Of a DNA stretch of 64,000 nucleotides, positions 32,408 through 41,310 are shown in pieces. Source of the stretch: Kistimonas sp964291485. Lineage in GTDB: Bacteria > Pseudomonadota > Gammaproteobacteria > Pseudomonadales > Endozoicomonadaceae. The notes beneath the pieces were generated by a model that had not been told where the DNA came from, did not search any database, and was given only the letters and a program-made list of their open reading frames with translations. The stretch's first letter is position 1; each line of letters starts with the position of its first letter. The position numbers and the translations under genes are program-made. The stretch spans positions 2,232,001-2,296,000 of the forward strand of contig OZ220224.1 of NCBI GenBank assembly GCA_964291485.2, written 5' to 3'.

Positions 32408-33802
32408 TTGCCTGTCGCAGCACTATTTATGTCACCCGTCTCTGTTAATGAAAATGCCTTTGTCTGTGAAGACTGTCAGGGAGATTTGTACTCCGGGGAT
32501 CATGTAAAAGCTGTCATTGCCTGCCTGATGGCTGAGCTGGATGCTGTGCTCAGTGTGCAGCTGACGCTGGTTGTTCGCCATGAACAATTTCGCGGACTTG
32601 AAGCCTCTTGGCGAAGTCTGGAAGGCGTTGTGCAGGCTCAAGGACGTAAAGGTGCGCAGCGCTTGAAAATACTTGATTGCACCTGGGCTGAATTATCGGC
32701 GGATCTGAATCTTGCTTCTGAGATACGGCGGAGCTGCCTGTTTCGCAAAGTGTATTCCCGAGAACTGGATACCGCAGGTGGGGATCCTTTTGGATTGCTG
32801 CTGGTGGATCACTGGGTCTCTGCAGGCGCTTCCTCAGAGACAGGCTTTGACGATCTTTATACCCTCCAGTTATTGGCTGACTTGGGCGCCAGGGCGCTAT
32901 GCCCTGTCATCAGTGGGGTAGACCGGTATTTCTTTGGTGATGACCCGTTACGCATACTGCATGATCGATCCCGGGTTTGCAGAATACTGGATAGTGACGA
33001 TATGGCGTCCTGGCAATTACTGCGCACGATTGAGTCTGCTCGTTTCCTTGGCTTGGTATTGCCTTTCATCAGACTGCGTCATCGTTGGCAGGACTGTTTT
33101 CCCGGATTTGTGTTCAACGAACCTGCGGATAATGACGGTGAACTGTGGGGGAGCGCATCCTGGGCCTTTGTAGCGAATGTCATGGGAGAATTTAATCGAA
33201 TCAGCTGGTTTGGTTTTCTCCGGAGCTGTGATGAGACGGGTGTGTCGGGGGCAATTGTCAATCATCCCGGCGAAGCCACTAGCGGAGGGCAGGGAAATCC
33301 CAACTACCTTTGTTCGCCTGTTGCCGACATTGATTTGCCTGCAGAGCAAGATACGTTTTGGGCGGAGTTGGGCTTTATTCCCCTGTGCAGTATTTATCTG
33401 AGCGGACAGCTTGGCTTTTTCAGTAACCAGTCCGTTTACCGGGCAGACAGTGCTCACAATGAACAGGTCAAGACCATGATTCAGACGACGCTAATGGCCT
33501 GCCGTTTTGCACATTATGTCAAGGTTCTGGCCCGCGATCTTGTTGGTGGCTGGGACAGCGCGGACGAATGTCGTCAATTGTTGCAGAACTGGATACAGGA
33601 TTATGTCAGTGAGGTGGATTATGGTGAGGATGCCGTCATGGCTCGATACCCGCTAAGAGCGGCAAAAGTTGTGTTGACGGCCGATCCGGAAGACCAAACC
33701 CGTTATCGCTGTGAAATCAGCCTGTTGCCGCAGTATCAATATGATTACCTTGACAGTTATATCCAGCTCGCTACTGATGTGGTATCGGGCAAGTCACTGT
33801 GA
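32408..33802 (+). CDS. Second TssC-like sheath protein
   Basis: 464 aa, with the same fold landmarks as TssC in the same order: FRGLEASWRSLEGVV, FRKVYSRELDTAGGDPFGLLLVDH in part, CPVISGVDRYFF, GLVLPFIRLRHRW and FWAELGFIPLCSIYLSGQLGFF. It is clearly diverged from TssC, and the C-terminal MRPWLQMEEL is replaced by QYQYDYLDSYIQL. Agrobacterium has a comparable pair (TssC40/TssC41) and Rhizobium imp has ImpC/ImpD. It may modulate the sheath or form a variant. TTG at 32408 or ATG at 32429 are possible starts; neither has a good ribosome site. Confidence 0.9.
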   Translation: MPVAALFMSPVSVNENAFVCEDCQGDLYSGDHVKAVIACLMAELDAVLSVQLTLVVRHEQFRGLEASWRSLEGVVQAQGRKGAQRLKILDCTWAELSADLNLASEIRRSCLFRKVYSRELDTAGGDPFGLLLVDHWVSAGASSETGFDDLYTLQLLADLGARALCPVISGVDRYFFGDDPLRILHDRSRVCRILDSDDMASWQLLRTIESARFLGLVLPFIRLRHRWQDCFPGFVFNEPADNDGELWGSASWAFVANVMGEFNRISWFGFLRSCDETGVSGAIVNHPGEATSGGQGNPNYLCSPVADIDLPAEQDTFWAELGFIPLCSIYLSGQLGFFSNQSVYRADSAHNEQVKTMIQTTLMACRFAHYVKVLARDLVGGWDSADECRQLLQNWIQDYVSEVDYGEDAVMARYPLRAAKVVLTADPEDQTRYRCEISLLPQYQYDYLDSYIQLATDVVSGKSL

Positions 33803-33820
33803 TGGGATTAGGTTGGCGGT

Positions 33821-34228
33821 ATGGGGTTAGTTGCGCGTTTCGAACAGGTGCGACAACACGGTGATGAGGAACGGCGTGTTGAAATCATTCATCACCTGAT
33901 CAAACTGTTGTCAAGTCGGAGCCCTCTCTGGGGGCGTGTGTTGGAGAATGAGATTCTCAGGACATCCATTGCCGGTTTGGGATTAGTGGATCCACCACGA
34001 CGTGTTTCGGACTGGCAAGGGCGTCAACTTGCTGATGATGCCTGTGACCTTCTCCAACGCTTTGAGCATCGGCTTAGCCATATCCGTGTTGGGGTTGTTG
34101 AGGCTAACCAAACCAGCAATCGGGTTCAACTGCATATTGAGGCCAGCGTTGCTGTATTGTCCATGAAGCGACAAATGGGCAACAAAGGTGAATTGTTTGA
34201 TACCCGCCTGGAAGTGAAAGGGTTCTGA
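33821..34228 (+). CDS. tssE: T6SS baseplate wedge protein TssE
   Basis: A 135-aa gp25-like baseplate component. Recognisable parts are the N-terminal RFEQVRQHG, then LADDACDLLQRFEHRLSHIRVGVV and the terminal FDTRLEVKGF. AGG lies 8 nt before the ATG. Placed between the tssC pair and tssF as in many clusters. Confidence 0.92.
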   Translation: MGLVARFEQVRQHGDEERRVEIIHHLIKLLSSRSPLWGRVLENEILRTSIAGLGLVDPPRRVSDWQGRQLADDACDLLQRFEHRLSHIRVGVVEANQTSNRVQLHIEASVAVLSMKRQMGNKGELFDTRLEVKGF

Positions 34229-34259
34229 TTATCAGGATTTACCCGGGGAGTACGGTAAG

Positions 34260-36065
34260 GTGCCTGAATCACTATTGAGTTACTTTGAGCGCGAGTTGGT
34301 TTTTCTCCGGCATACAGCATCCGATTTTGCCCGGTTACACCCTAAGGCGGCACGGAATCTGGACATCAGTGTCGGGAGCATTGAAGATCCTGATCTTATT
34401 CGCCTGACTGAAAGTGTGGCGTTATTGAATGCCCGGTTACAACAGCGTCTTGACGACCGTTATCCGGAACTGGTCCATCAATTACTGCAACTGTTGTTTC
34501 CACACTTTCTCCGACCGGTTCCGGCGTGGATCATGATGGTTTGCGAACCGGATGAAGATCTCGGTGCACCACAGAAAATTCCTCGTCATTCGACGTTCGA
34601 AGCGTTAACCCGAAACAATGAGCGTTGCCTCTTTCGTACCTGCCGTGAACAGACTGTATACCCTTTTCAAATAAAATGCGCTGAAGCTCAGCTGGCGCCT
34701 TTTGACTGTCAGCGTCCCGTTGGTGCTGAAGAGGCCCGTGCCGCTATTGTTCTCAGTATTGAGGCTAACGATCCGGACATTAATCTGGATGAGCTGGGGC
34801 TCGATAGTCTGGATATGCACCTGTGCGGTGAGGGTAAGTTTGTCTTGCAGTTATATGATGCGCTTATCCACGGTTTGCAACAGGTCACGGTGACACTGGG
34901 TGGTGTCGTCAATCGATTACCGCCAGCCAGACTTTACGGCGCAGGCTTCGAGGGAGAGTGTGACCTGCTGCCCTATAATGCCAAAACCTTTGCCGGTTTT
35001 CGTCTCCTGAGTGAACTTTTTCTGTATCAGGAAAAATTCAATACCGTTACGCTGGATTGTTCGAATATCACCGGTAGTGGCTCAGTGATGGAGATTGTAC
35101 TGTTTCTGACTGATTTGCCGGCTAATATTGTCCGTCTTCTGTCGGAAGACAATTTCAGGTTGTTTTGCATACCTGCCATTAATCTTTTTCCAGTGATGTC
35201 CGAACCGATCAACATTGACCATAAGCGCCGACGCTATCCTGTGATGATGACCAGAGCCTCTGCTGACGGAGAATCGGTCGGTAATGCTATAGGAAAAGAT
35301 GGCCTCGAAGTGTTTTCGATCGAGCGAATGCTGGATGTGACCGGTGGCGAAAGCCGGTGTGTTCCGCCGCTGTTTGGAGAAAATTACCGTCCCACAGAAT
35401 CCTCTATGCGATGGTGTCTTCATCAAACGCAACGGGATGACGGTACGTTGTTCACTACCGTTTCTGTAGCGGAAATGGGGAGCGAATCTTTACGTCGGGA
35501 ATCCGTCTGGATTGCTGAGACGTTGTGCAGTAATGGTCGACGGGTAAATCAGCTACCTCCCTCTGTTCCCCTGACCAGTCTTGACACATTGTCACTGTCG
35601 GGTACCGTCCGATTGCTACATCGGCCGCATGTCCCGGTCAGAAATTTTGATCGCAAAGAAGCGCCCTGGCAGTTATTGGCGCATCTGCACTTTAACTTCA
35701 ACGCTTTGTTTGAGGCAGAGAACCCGCCTGCTGCGTTACGTTCATTGTTGTCACTTTATAATTTTGGTGCCAGCCGAAAAAACCAGTTTTACATTGATGC
35801 AATCATTGGACTGGAAGCTCGTCAGGTGGTGGAACCTTTTCGCCTTAATCGAAAAAGCTGCCTTGTGACGGGGACGCGCATCCTGATCACCCTGAATGTC
35901 CGTCCCGTGGATGGTGGAATCTGTTTACTGACGGGCTTTCTGGATCGCTTTTTTGCCGGTTTTGCCGGGTTTAATAGCTTTACCCAGGTGGTCATTCACT
36001 TAGAAGGAATGGAACAGCATTACCAGGTGTTTCCAAAGAGGGCTGGATGCAAGGTCATGATCTGA
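34260..36065 (+). CDS. tssF: T6SS baseplate protein TssF
   Basis: 601 aa, of normal length. The N terminus, LLSYFERELVFLRHTASDFARLHPKAA in part, and the segment DDRYPELVHQLLQLLFPHFLRPVPAW are hallmarks of the family. It forms the wedge with TssG. The GTG at 34260 has GGGGAG 9 nt upstream. Its last 19 bp overlap tssG, suggesting coupled translation. Confidence 0.95.
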   Translation: MPESLLSYFERELVFLRHTASDFARLHPKAARNLDISVGSIEDPDLIRLTESVALLNARLQQRLDDRYPELVHQLLQLLFPHFLRPVPAWIMMVCEPDEDLGAPQKIPRHSTFEALTRNNERCLFRTCREQTVYPFQIKCAEAQLAPFDCQRPVGAEEARAAIVLSIEANDPDINLDELGLDSLDMHLCGEGKFVLQLYDALIHGLQQVTVTLGGVVNRLPPARLYGAGFEGECDLLPYNAKTFAGFRLLSELFLYQEKFNTVTLDCSNITGSGSVMEIVLFLTDLPANIVRLLSEDNFRLFCIPAINLFPVMSEPINIDHKRRRYPVMMTRASADGESVGNAIGKDGLEVFSIERMLDVTGGESRCVPPLFGENYRPTESSMRWCLHQTQRDDGTLFTTVSVAEMGSESLRRESVWIAETLCSNGRRVNQLPPSVPLTSLDTLSLSGTVRLLHRPHVPVRNFDRKEAPWQLLAHLHFNFNALFEAENPPAALRSLLSLYNFGASRKNQFYIDAIIGLEARQVVEPFRLNRKSCLVTGTRILITLNVRPVDGGICLLTGFLDRFFAGFAGFNSFTQVVIHLEGMEQHYQVFPKRAGCKVMI

Positions 36066-37024
36066 TTCATTCACTGATCAACAAGGCGACAAGCTTTTCG
36101 CCGTGTCAGGTTGTCAGGTTGCTGTCGAAGCACGGTCTGGCAACTGAAGCCGGTATACACTACAAAACTGATCTTCTGGCAGGCTACAAATCTATGGCGG
36201 TTGTCAGCCTGCAACATATCAATCGGACCAGTTGGCAGGTGACACTGCATCAGGAAGCGCTGGGTGGTGCGTTGGGGGTTATGCCGCGCTATCTCTGGGA
36301 CGAGGTGCTGCGTCTCTGGCTGGAGCAGGGGCAGGGTGCGGGGATTGCGTTTCTGGAGATCTTCAATCAACGAAGTCACCAGCTGAGTTACCGGGTGGGG
36401 TACAAGTATGATTTTGCTCAGTTGGCTGAGAACGATGAATGTCAATATCATCAGTCTCTAGGTTCGCTTTCTTTCTATCTTGCGGCTATCTGTGGGGCGA
36501 CAGGCACACGTTATCTGAAGTCAGCACACTTGTTTCAGTATGGTGCATTGCTTGGCATGCACATGACCAATCCGGAAGCTCTGTCGGGTATTCTGGAAGA
36601 TTATTTCGGTTGGCAATTTCGCGTGATTCCCTCTGATCAGGGTTTTGAGCCCCTATCCAGTCATAGCCTTACATCGCTGGGCTTTGACGGGAAGAATCAG
36701 CAGTTGGGTAGGGATGCACTGATCGGTCGTAACGCTACAGTACCTTTTGCTCATCTGGATATCCGGATGGTGGCTGATAAGCCTTGTGCACTGCGTCATA
36801 TACGGGATCAGCGTTTGTTTGACGCTATTCTTGAATTCGCAAAGCGACATGTTGGCCAACAGGTGAAGATTCACCTGCAGCTCGAAATTGATAACAATTA
36901 TCTGCCGCCATTACGGCTTACAGAGCGTTTTCAGCTTGGACTCAATACCTATATCCCGGTACAGGATGAGGACGATAGAAAGGTGATTCTGCCATTAAAA
37001 CAACATATGAAAGCTGAAATCTGA
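36047..37024 (+). CDS. tssG: T6SS baseplate protein TssG
   Basis: 325 aa. Recognised by FSPCQVVRLLSKHG near the start, then the family middle, and LGRDALIGRNATVPFAHLDIRM in the C-terminal half. Completes the wedge with TssE, TssF and TssK. Overlaps tssF by 19 bp. A 112-nt gap follows before the FHA gene, without a clear terminator. Confidence 0.93.
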   Translation: MQGHDLIHSLINKATSFSPCQVVRLLSKHGLATEAGIHYKTDLLAGYKSMAVVSLQHINRTSWQVTLHQEALGGALGVMPRYLWDEVLRLWLEQGQGAGIAFLEIFNQRSHQLSYRVGYKYDFAQLAENDECQYHQSLGSLSFYLAAICGATGTRYLKSAHLFQYGALLGMHMTNPEALSGILEDYFGWQFRVIPSDQGFEPLSSHSLTSLGFDGKNQQLGRDALIGRNATVPFAHLDIRMVADKPCALRHIRDQRLFDAILEFAKRHVGQQVKIHLQLEIDNNYLPPLRLTERFQLGLNTYIPVQDEDDRKVILPLKQHMKAEI

Positions 37025-37136
37025 ATCAACTCTGATCAGGTCAACTATCCTCTTTACTTGCTGGACGCAGAGACGGGAACAGTCATGTAATTGGGTTGTT
37101 TGATGAGCGTCTCTGGGCTTCTCTGGATATCCGGTA

Positions 37137-38192
37137 ATGGCGCGATGTATGGGACTGGTTATCAGAATTATCTCATCACCGGAAGGTGAATCTGTCACTG
37201 ACTGGAGTGTGACCTTCCCCGAAGGTGGTGGAAGTATCGGGAGAGTACCGGGGGTTACCCTGCAGCTGTCAGACAGGGGACGTGTTGTGTCCGGAACTCA
37301 TGCGATTATCAGCAGGGATCAGCAGGGGTATCGCATTACCGATGTGAGCACTAATGGTCTTTACATCAATGGCAGTGCACGTCCGGTGGGACGTGACTGT
37401 CACAGACCTTTAAATGATGGGGATATCCTCGATATTGGTGAATACCGCCTGCAGGTGAGTTGTTTCAACCCCGGGCAGTCCACGTTTCCGGATTTGCAAC
37501 GCAGTGGGAAAATAACGTCTGACGATGTTATCGATGATCCCTTGGGTAGAACGATGGGTAATCGACAGGCATTGACGCCTGAGTTTCGTGTAACACAAGC
37601 AGCGCAAAAAAAGCCTGATGCAGAGTCAGACAGGCATACGGCAAATCAGAATGATAATCCCGGTTTCTCACTGGAGCCTGATCCTTTCACTGAATTTGAT
37701 GCTCATCAGCCGCTGTCAGCAGTGGGGAATCTGAACGAGGAAATTGACTCTATTGCAGAACCTGATGTGTCGTTCTGTCAGTCTGACAGCAAGCGTTCGT
37801 TGACCGAGTTCAGTGAGCCCGCCCCGCTGTTGTTTGAAGGTGGTAAGGCCGGTTCAACGTCCCACAGAGGCGCAGAACATCAGGAGTTAGCCTTTGTCCT
37901 TGGGCAGATGCAATGGTTTGAACAACGAAACAGGGCAAGGGAAATGGATCTCTATGATTGTCTGGAAACGGCCTTTACCCAGGTGATCGAAGAGTTTAAT
38001 CCTGTCCAGCTGGCGGTAATGTTTGATGAATATGCACCACGCAGCCGTTGGTGGCCGGGAAGAAAGGCGTTCTATTGGCACATGTATTGTCGGCATTTTC
38101 ACAAGTCAGTCAGTAATCGGGATCTCTTACTCAGGTTTCGGGGCTGTTTTGATGAGCTGTATCAGCACCAGGGCTGGCAGGGCAAAGGGTAA
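37137..38192 (+). CDS. FHA-domain protein of the T6SS (Fha/TagH-like)
   Basis: A 351-aa protein with an N-terminal FHA domain (about 28-110: GGSIGRVPG, VVSGTHAIISRDQQGY, TNGLYINGSA) that binds phospho-Thr peptides. A variable acidic linker follows, and a C-terminal helical region (about 240-345: LAFVLGQMQWFEQ, LYDCLETAFTQVIEEFNP) of the type seen in TagH/ImpI proteins. In Fha1-type systems phosphorylation by a PpkA kinase triggers T6SS assembly; a kinase gene ends this operon. The stop overlaps the tssJ ATG by one base (TAATG). Confidence 0.9.
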   Translation: MARCMGLVIRIISSPEGESVTDWSVTFPEGGGSIGRVPGVTLQLSDRGRVVSGTHAIISRDQQGYRITDVSTNGLYINGSARPVGRDCHRPLNDGDILDIGEYRLQVSCFNPGQSTFPDLQRSGKITSDDVIDDPLGRTMGNRQALTPEFRVTQAAQKKPDAESDRHTANQNDNPGFSLEPDPFTEFDAHQPLSAVGNLNEEIDSIAEPDVSFCQSDSKRSLTEFSEPAPLLFEGGKAGSTSHRGAEHQELAFVLGQMQWFEQRNRAREMDLYDCLETAFTQVIEEFNPVQLAVMFDEYAPRSRWWPGRKAFYWHMYCRHFHKSVSNRDLLLRFRGCFDELYQHQGWQGKG

Positions 38193-38674
38193 TGCGCATA
38201 TACCCTGCTGTAGTACGTATTGGACTGGGGCTGGTTATCCTGTTGGCGGGTTGCAGCTTTTTCAGTGGTTGGTTTGGACGTCATCAACCGACAGTCACTA
38301 TTGACGTTCGTGTCTCGCCACAGATCAATCCAAACGCTCAAGGACTGGCGACACCCGTTGAATGGCGCATCTATCAACTATCACGGCGGGACTTTTTTGA
38401 CCAGGCAGACTTCCTGTTGCTGTTTGATGATGACCTCGCCGTTTTGAAGGGTAGTCTGCTGAGCCGCCGGTTGCCTGGCAGCGCTCTGCCGGGTAGCAAG
38501 GATACCGTAACCTTGCCCCAGGCACAGGGAGCACTTTATCTGGCTGTCATGGTGGCCTTTGCCAACTACCCGGATGCGACTAACAAAGGCGTTGTTGCTC
38601 TCCAGCCAGACCACGACAACCGGGTTCGCCTTGATATTGAGAATATCTCGGCCAGACTCACGACCGTGAAATGA
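38192..38674 (+). CDS. tssJ: T6SS outer-membrane lipoprotein TssJ
   Basis: A 160-aa lipoprotein: signal peptide with lipobox LLAGC (Cys21), then a short beta-sandwich domain with TVTIDVRVSPQINPNAQG, WRIYQLSRRDFFDQADF and the terminal DHDNRVRLDIENIS. It anchors the TssJLM membrane complex to the outer membrane. Translation is probably coupled to the FHA gene. A 101-nt gap precedes tssK, with only a 17-codon frame that I reject. Confidence 0.93.
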   Translation: MRIYPAVVRIGLGLVILLAGCSFFSGWFGRHQPTVTIDVRVSPQINPNAQGLATPVEWRIYQLSRRDFFDQADFLLLFDDDLAVLKGSLLSRRLPGSALPGSKDTVTLPQAQGALYLAVMVAFANYPDATNKGVVALQPDHDNRVRLDIENISARLTTVK

Positions 38675-38775
38675 AAAAAATCATCATGTTGAACATCATT
38701 ACACTACACGACAGAGAAATGAACATTTCCAGGCAGGGGCTGAGTATGGGTTCGATACGGTATAAGGCGTAGGGT

Positions 38776-40098
38776 ATGGACAGGAAAAAAGTGGTCTGGA
38801 GTGAAGGGATGTTCCTCTGTCCGCAACATTTCCAGCAGCAGGAACGGTATCTCGAAGACTATGCCCGCCGCTATCTCGAACAGCTGCAGCCAGGGCGATT
38901 TGGGTTGACGGATCTGGCGTTGGACGAACATCTGCTGGCAATCGGCAAGGTGGGTGTCAGGCAGGCCAGTGGTCTGTTTCCAGATGGCACACCGTTTAAT
39001 TTGAGAATGGCAGTGGCGATAGAGGTGCCGGAAGATACCCGTGACAAAATGGTTTACCTGGCGTTGCCTGTCTACAAGACGGGCAGTGTTGAAGTGGGGG
39101 ATAGTACGTCGGATAACCGACGTTATCATCTGATTAGTTATCAGGCGTTTGATGCCTGCCGTGAAGACAGTGACAGCATTCAGCTGGATGTGGCCGAACT
39201 GAATATTCGGCTCAAGCTTGAAGGCGAGGATATTCAGGATTTGACAGTGATTCCTGTTGCCCGTGTCCATGAACGAAAACCTGACGGCGTCGTTGAATTA
39301 AACAAGGCATTCATTCCCATGTGTCTGCACTTTGGTGTCTCGGATTATCTGGTCGATCATGTCGGTGACCTTTATACCCAGATGCTGTCTCGAGCGCGGG
39401 ATATTTCACACCGAATCCGCGCAGACAAAAGTAACAAGAGCCCGCAGGCGTTAATGGAGGATCATTTATGGCTGCAAACACTGAGCCGGTGGTTACCGTT
39501 ATTGCAGTCATGGCTGAATAACCGGCGAGTCCATCCGGAAGAACTCTACCGTTGGTTGTTAGTGATACAGGGGGATTTTTGTGCGTTGGAAGGCGGGCTG
39601 CAGGATGAACCGGAAAACTTTCAGGTGAACAGGTTGTATGTCTTGTTTTCAGGTCTTTTTGCAACGTTACGTACCCAGTTACAACAGGTGCGAGTTGATG
39701 CCGTCGTACAACTGGCGTGGGATGATTCATTGCTGATTCGGCGGCGTTTGCTGCGTACCAGTATTCAGGATCGTTCATTGTACTCTGCCAGCCGATTTGT
39801 TCTTTCAGTGACAGCCGTTATGGGAACTCAGGAGATCAGCCGTCAGTTCCCGTTATTGTGCAAGCTCGGTGGCAACAGTCGTATTGCAGAGCTGGTTCGT
39901 AATGCCCTCTCCGGTATCCCTCTTCAGGTATTGCCGGTTCCGCCTGTTGAATTGAAGGTCAAGACAGATGCTGCTTATTTTGAGCTGGATACGCGTTCAC
40001 CCCTTTGGCTGGACATGTTGAAGAAGGATGAGTCGCTTGCCTTGCATATGGATGAACAATTGGGTGATGTGACGGTTGAGCTTTTTGCCATTCGCTGA
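38776..40098 (+). CDS. tssK: T6SS baseplate-membrane connector TssK
   Basis: 440 aa. The N terminus (VVWSEGMFLCPQHFQQQERYLE in part) is the unmistakable TssK signature. The C-terminal QFPLLCKLGGNSRIAELVRNALSGI, in part, is also typical. It links the baseplate to TssL and TssM. AAGG is 10 nt before the ATG. Confidence 0.96.
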   Translation: MDRKKVVWSEGMFLCPQHFQQQERYLEDYARRYLEQLQPGRFGLTDLALDEHLLAIGKVGVRQASGLFPDGTPFNLRMAVAIEVPEDTRDKMVYLALPVYKTGSVEVGDSTSDNRRYHLISYQAFDACREDSDSIQLDVAELNIRLKLEGEDIQDLTVIPVARVHERKPDGVVELNKAFIPMCLHFGVSDYLVDHVGDLYTQMLSRARDISHRIRADKSNKSPQALMEDHLWLQTLSRWLPLLQSWLNNRRVHPEELYRWLLVIQGDFCALEGGLQDEPENFQVNRLYVLFSGLFATLRTQLQQVRVDAVVQLAWDDSLLIRRRLLRTSIQDRSLYSASRFVLSVTAVMGTQEISRQFPLLCKLGGNSRIAELVRNALSGIPLQVLPVPPVELKVKTDAAYFELDTRSPLWLDMLKKDESLALHMDEQLGDVTVELFAIR

Positions 40099-40134
40099 TG
40101 CGGTGCTGTTATCAAGGGGGGTCGGAGATGATGA

Positions 40135-41310
40135 GTGACTTCGCTGTTTGTTGATGAAGAGACCGTTAACATCCGGGCCGTGGAGAAAGAGTCTGCTGCG
40201 GCTCATGATCATGAACCAACACAGGGCGCGTCTGAAGGTGCTGATCTCTGGGAATTGTCCAGCCTGCCTGAACGTTTTGACCTTCACCCCAATCCCCTGA
40301 TCAATATTTCCCATGAAGTGATTGCAGTGCTTGTTGCTTTGCCGCGCCTTGGGTACCCGCAAGATATCCGTCAGTTACGCCTGTTATTGCTTGACCTGAT
40401 TGCAGAGGTGCGTAATCGGGGACTGTTTCTGGATTACCACGCCAGTGTGATCGATAAAACGTGTTTTGTTCTCTGTGCCGCCCTGGATGAAACGATCATG
40501 AACACGGACTGGGGGGAGGCTGCGAATTGGGGCAATAACACGTTGGTCAGCAGTGTCTTTAACCAGCGTAATGGTGGAGAGGTATTCTTCGACTTACTCA
40601 ATCAGGCCCTGCGGCAGCAAATGCGCCTGGTGGACTTTCTGGAAGTCCAGTACTGCCTGTTACAATTGGGTTTCAGGGGGCGGTACAGGGATACGCCGAA
40701 TAGCCCGGTCAGTGAATTCAGCGCCAGCATTTTGAAACTTTTGTTCCGGCAACATAAGGACACGAAACCACCCGAAAAGACGCGTGAAAAACCTGTCAGG
40801 CACGGTAAACCATACCGTTTTATCCCGTTTTCCTGGCTATTACTGGGCGCTGCCACGCTGGTGGCAATCACAGTGCTGATTTCTGAACTCTGGTATGGCA
40901 GTCAATCGGCCGTTCTATTGTCGCAATATGAACGTCTGACTATGGAAGTTTTCTATACGGATACAGGGCAGGATGAGATCGCCAGCACGGTGAGTGATGA
41001 CGAGACGTCACGTTTACTCCGCTCAGCGGGTGTCTTGACCGGGCAGCTGTTTGAGCGTGTTTGGTCAGTCACACTGACTCCTTTCGAGCGTGAAAGTCGC
41101 GCCAGGGCTATCAGCAATGAACTGACTCATGTCGGCTACCTGGCGACAGTCATACAGGTAAGGGATAAATGGGTGGTTAAAATTCCTGCAACGAGTCGCC
41201 AAAAAGCAGAGTTACTCAAGAATGAGCTGGGTATACGTTATAACCTGACAGGAACGGTAGAACTGGATCTACTGCCGGAATCCGGCACCGAACGGGTACC
41301 GGGAGAATGA
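40135..41310 (+). CDS. tssL: T6SS inner-membrane protein TssL (DotU family)
   Basis: 391 aa. The cytoplasmic DotU domain (about 50-205) has NPLINISHEVIAVLVALPRLG and CAALDETIMNTDWG. One membrane helix (about 231-251) is followed by roughly 140 periplasmic residues. This tail lacks an OmpA-like peptidoglycan-binding signature and instead has a short alpha/beta segment of SPOR-like size (ELTHVGYLATVIQVRDKWVV). GTG at 40135 has GGAG 8 nt upstream. Its stop overlaps tssM (ATGA). Confidence 0.93.
   Translation: MTSLFVDEETVNIRAVEKESAAAHDHEPTQGASEGADLWELSSLPERFDLHPNPLINISHEVIAVLVALPRLGYPQDIRQLRLLLLDLIAEVRNRGLFLDYHASVIDKTCFVLCAALDETIMNTDWGEAANWGNNTLVSSVFNQRNGGEVFFDLLNQALRQQMRLVDFLEVQYCLLQLGFRGRYRDTPNSPVSEFSASILKLLFRQHKDTKPPEKTREKPVRHGKPYRFIPFSWLLLGAATLVAITVLISELWYGSQSAVLLSQYERLTMEVFYTDTGQDEIASTVSDDETSRLLRSAGVLTGQLFERVWSVTLTPFERESRARAISNELTHVGYLATVIQVRDKWVVKIPATSRQKAELLKNELGIRYNLTGTVELDLLPESGTERVPGE

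Noticed and set aside
38675..38775. A 17-codon frame between tssJ and tssK
   Set aside because: It has no ribosome site of note and no family resemblance. It is too short to support.
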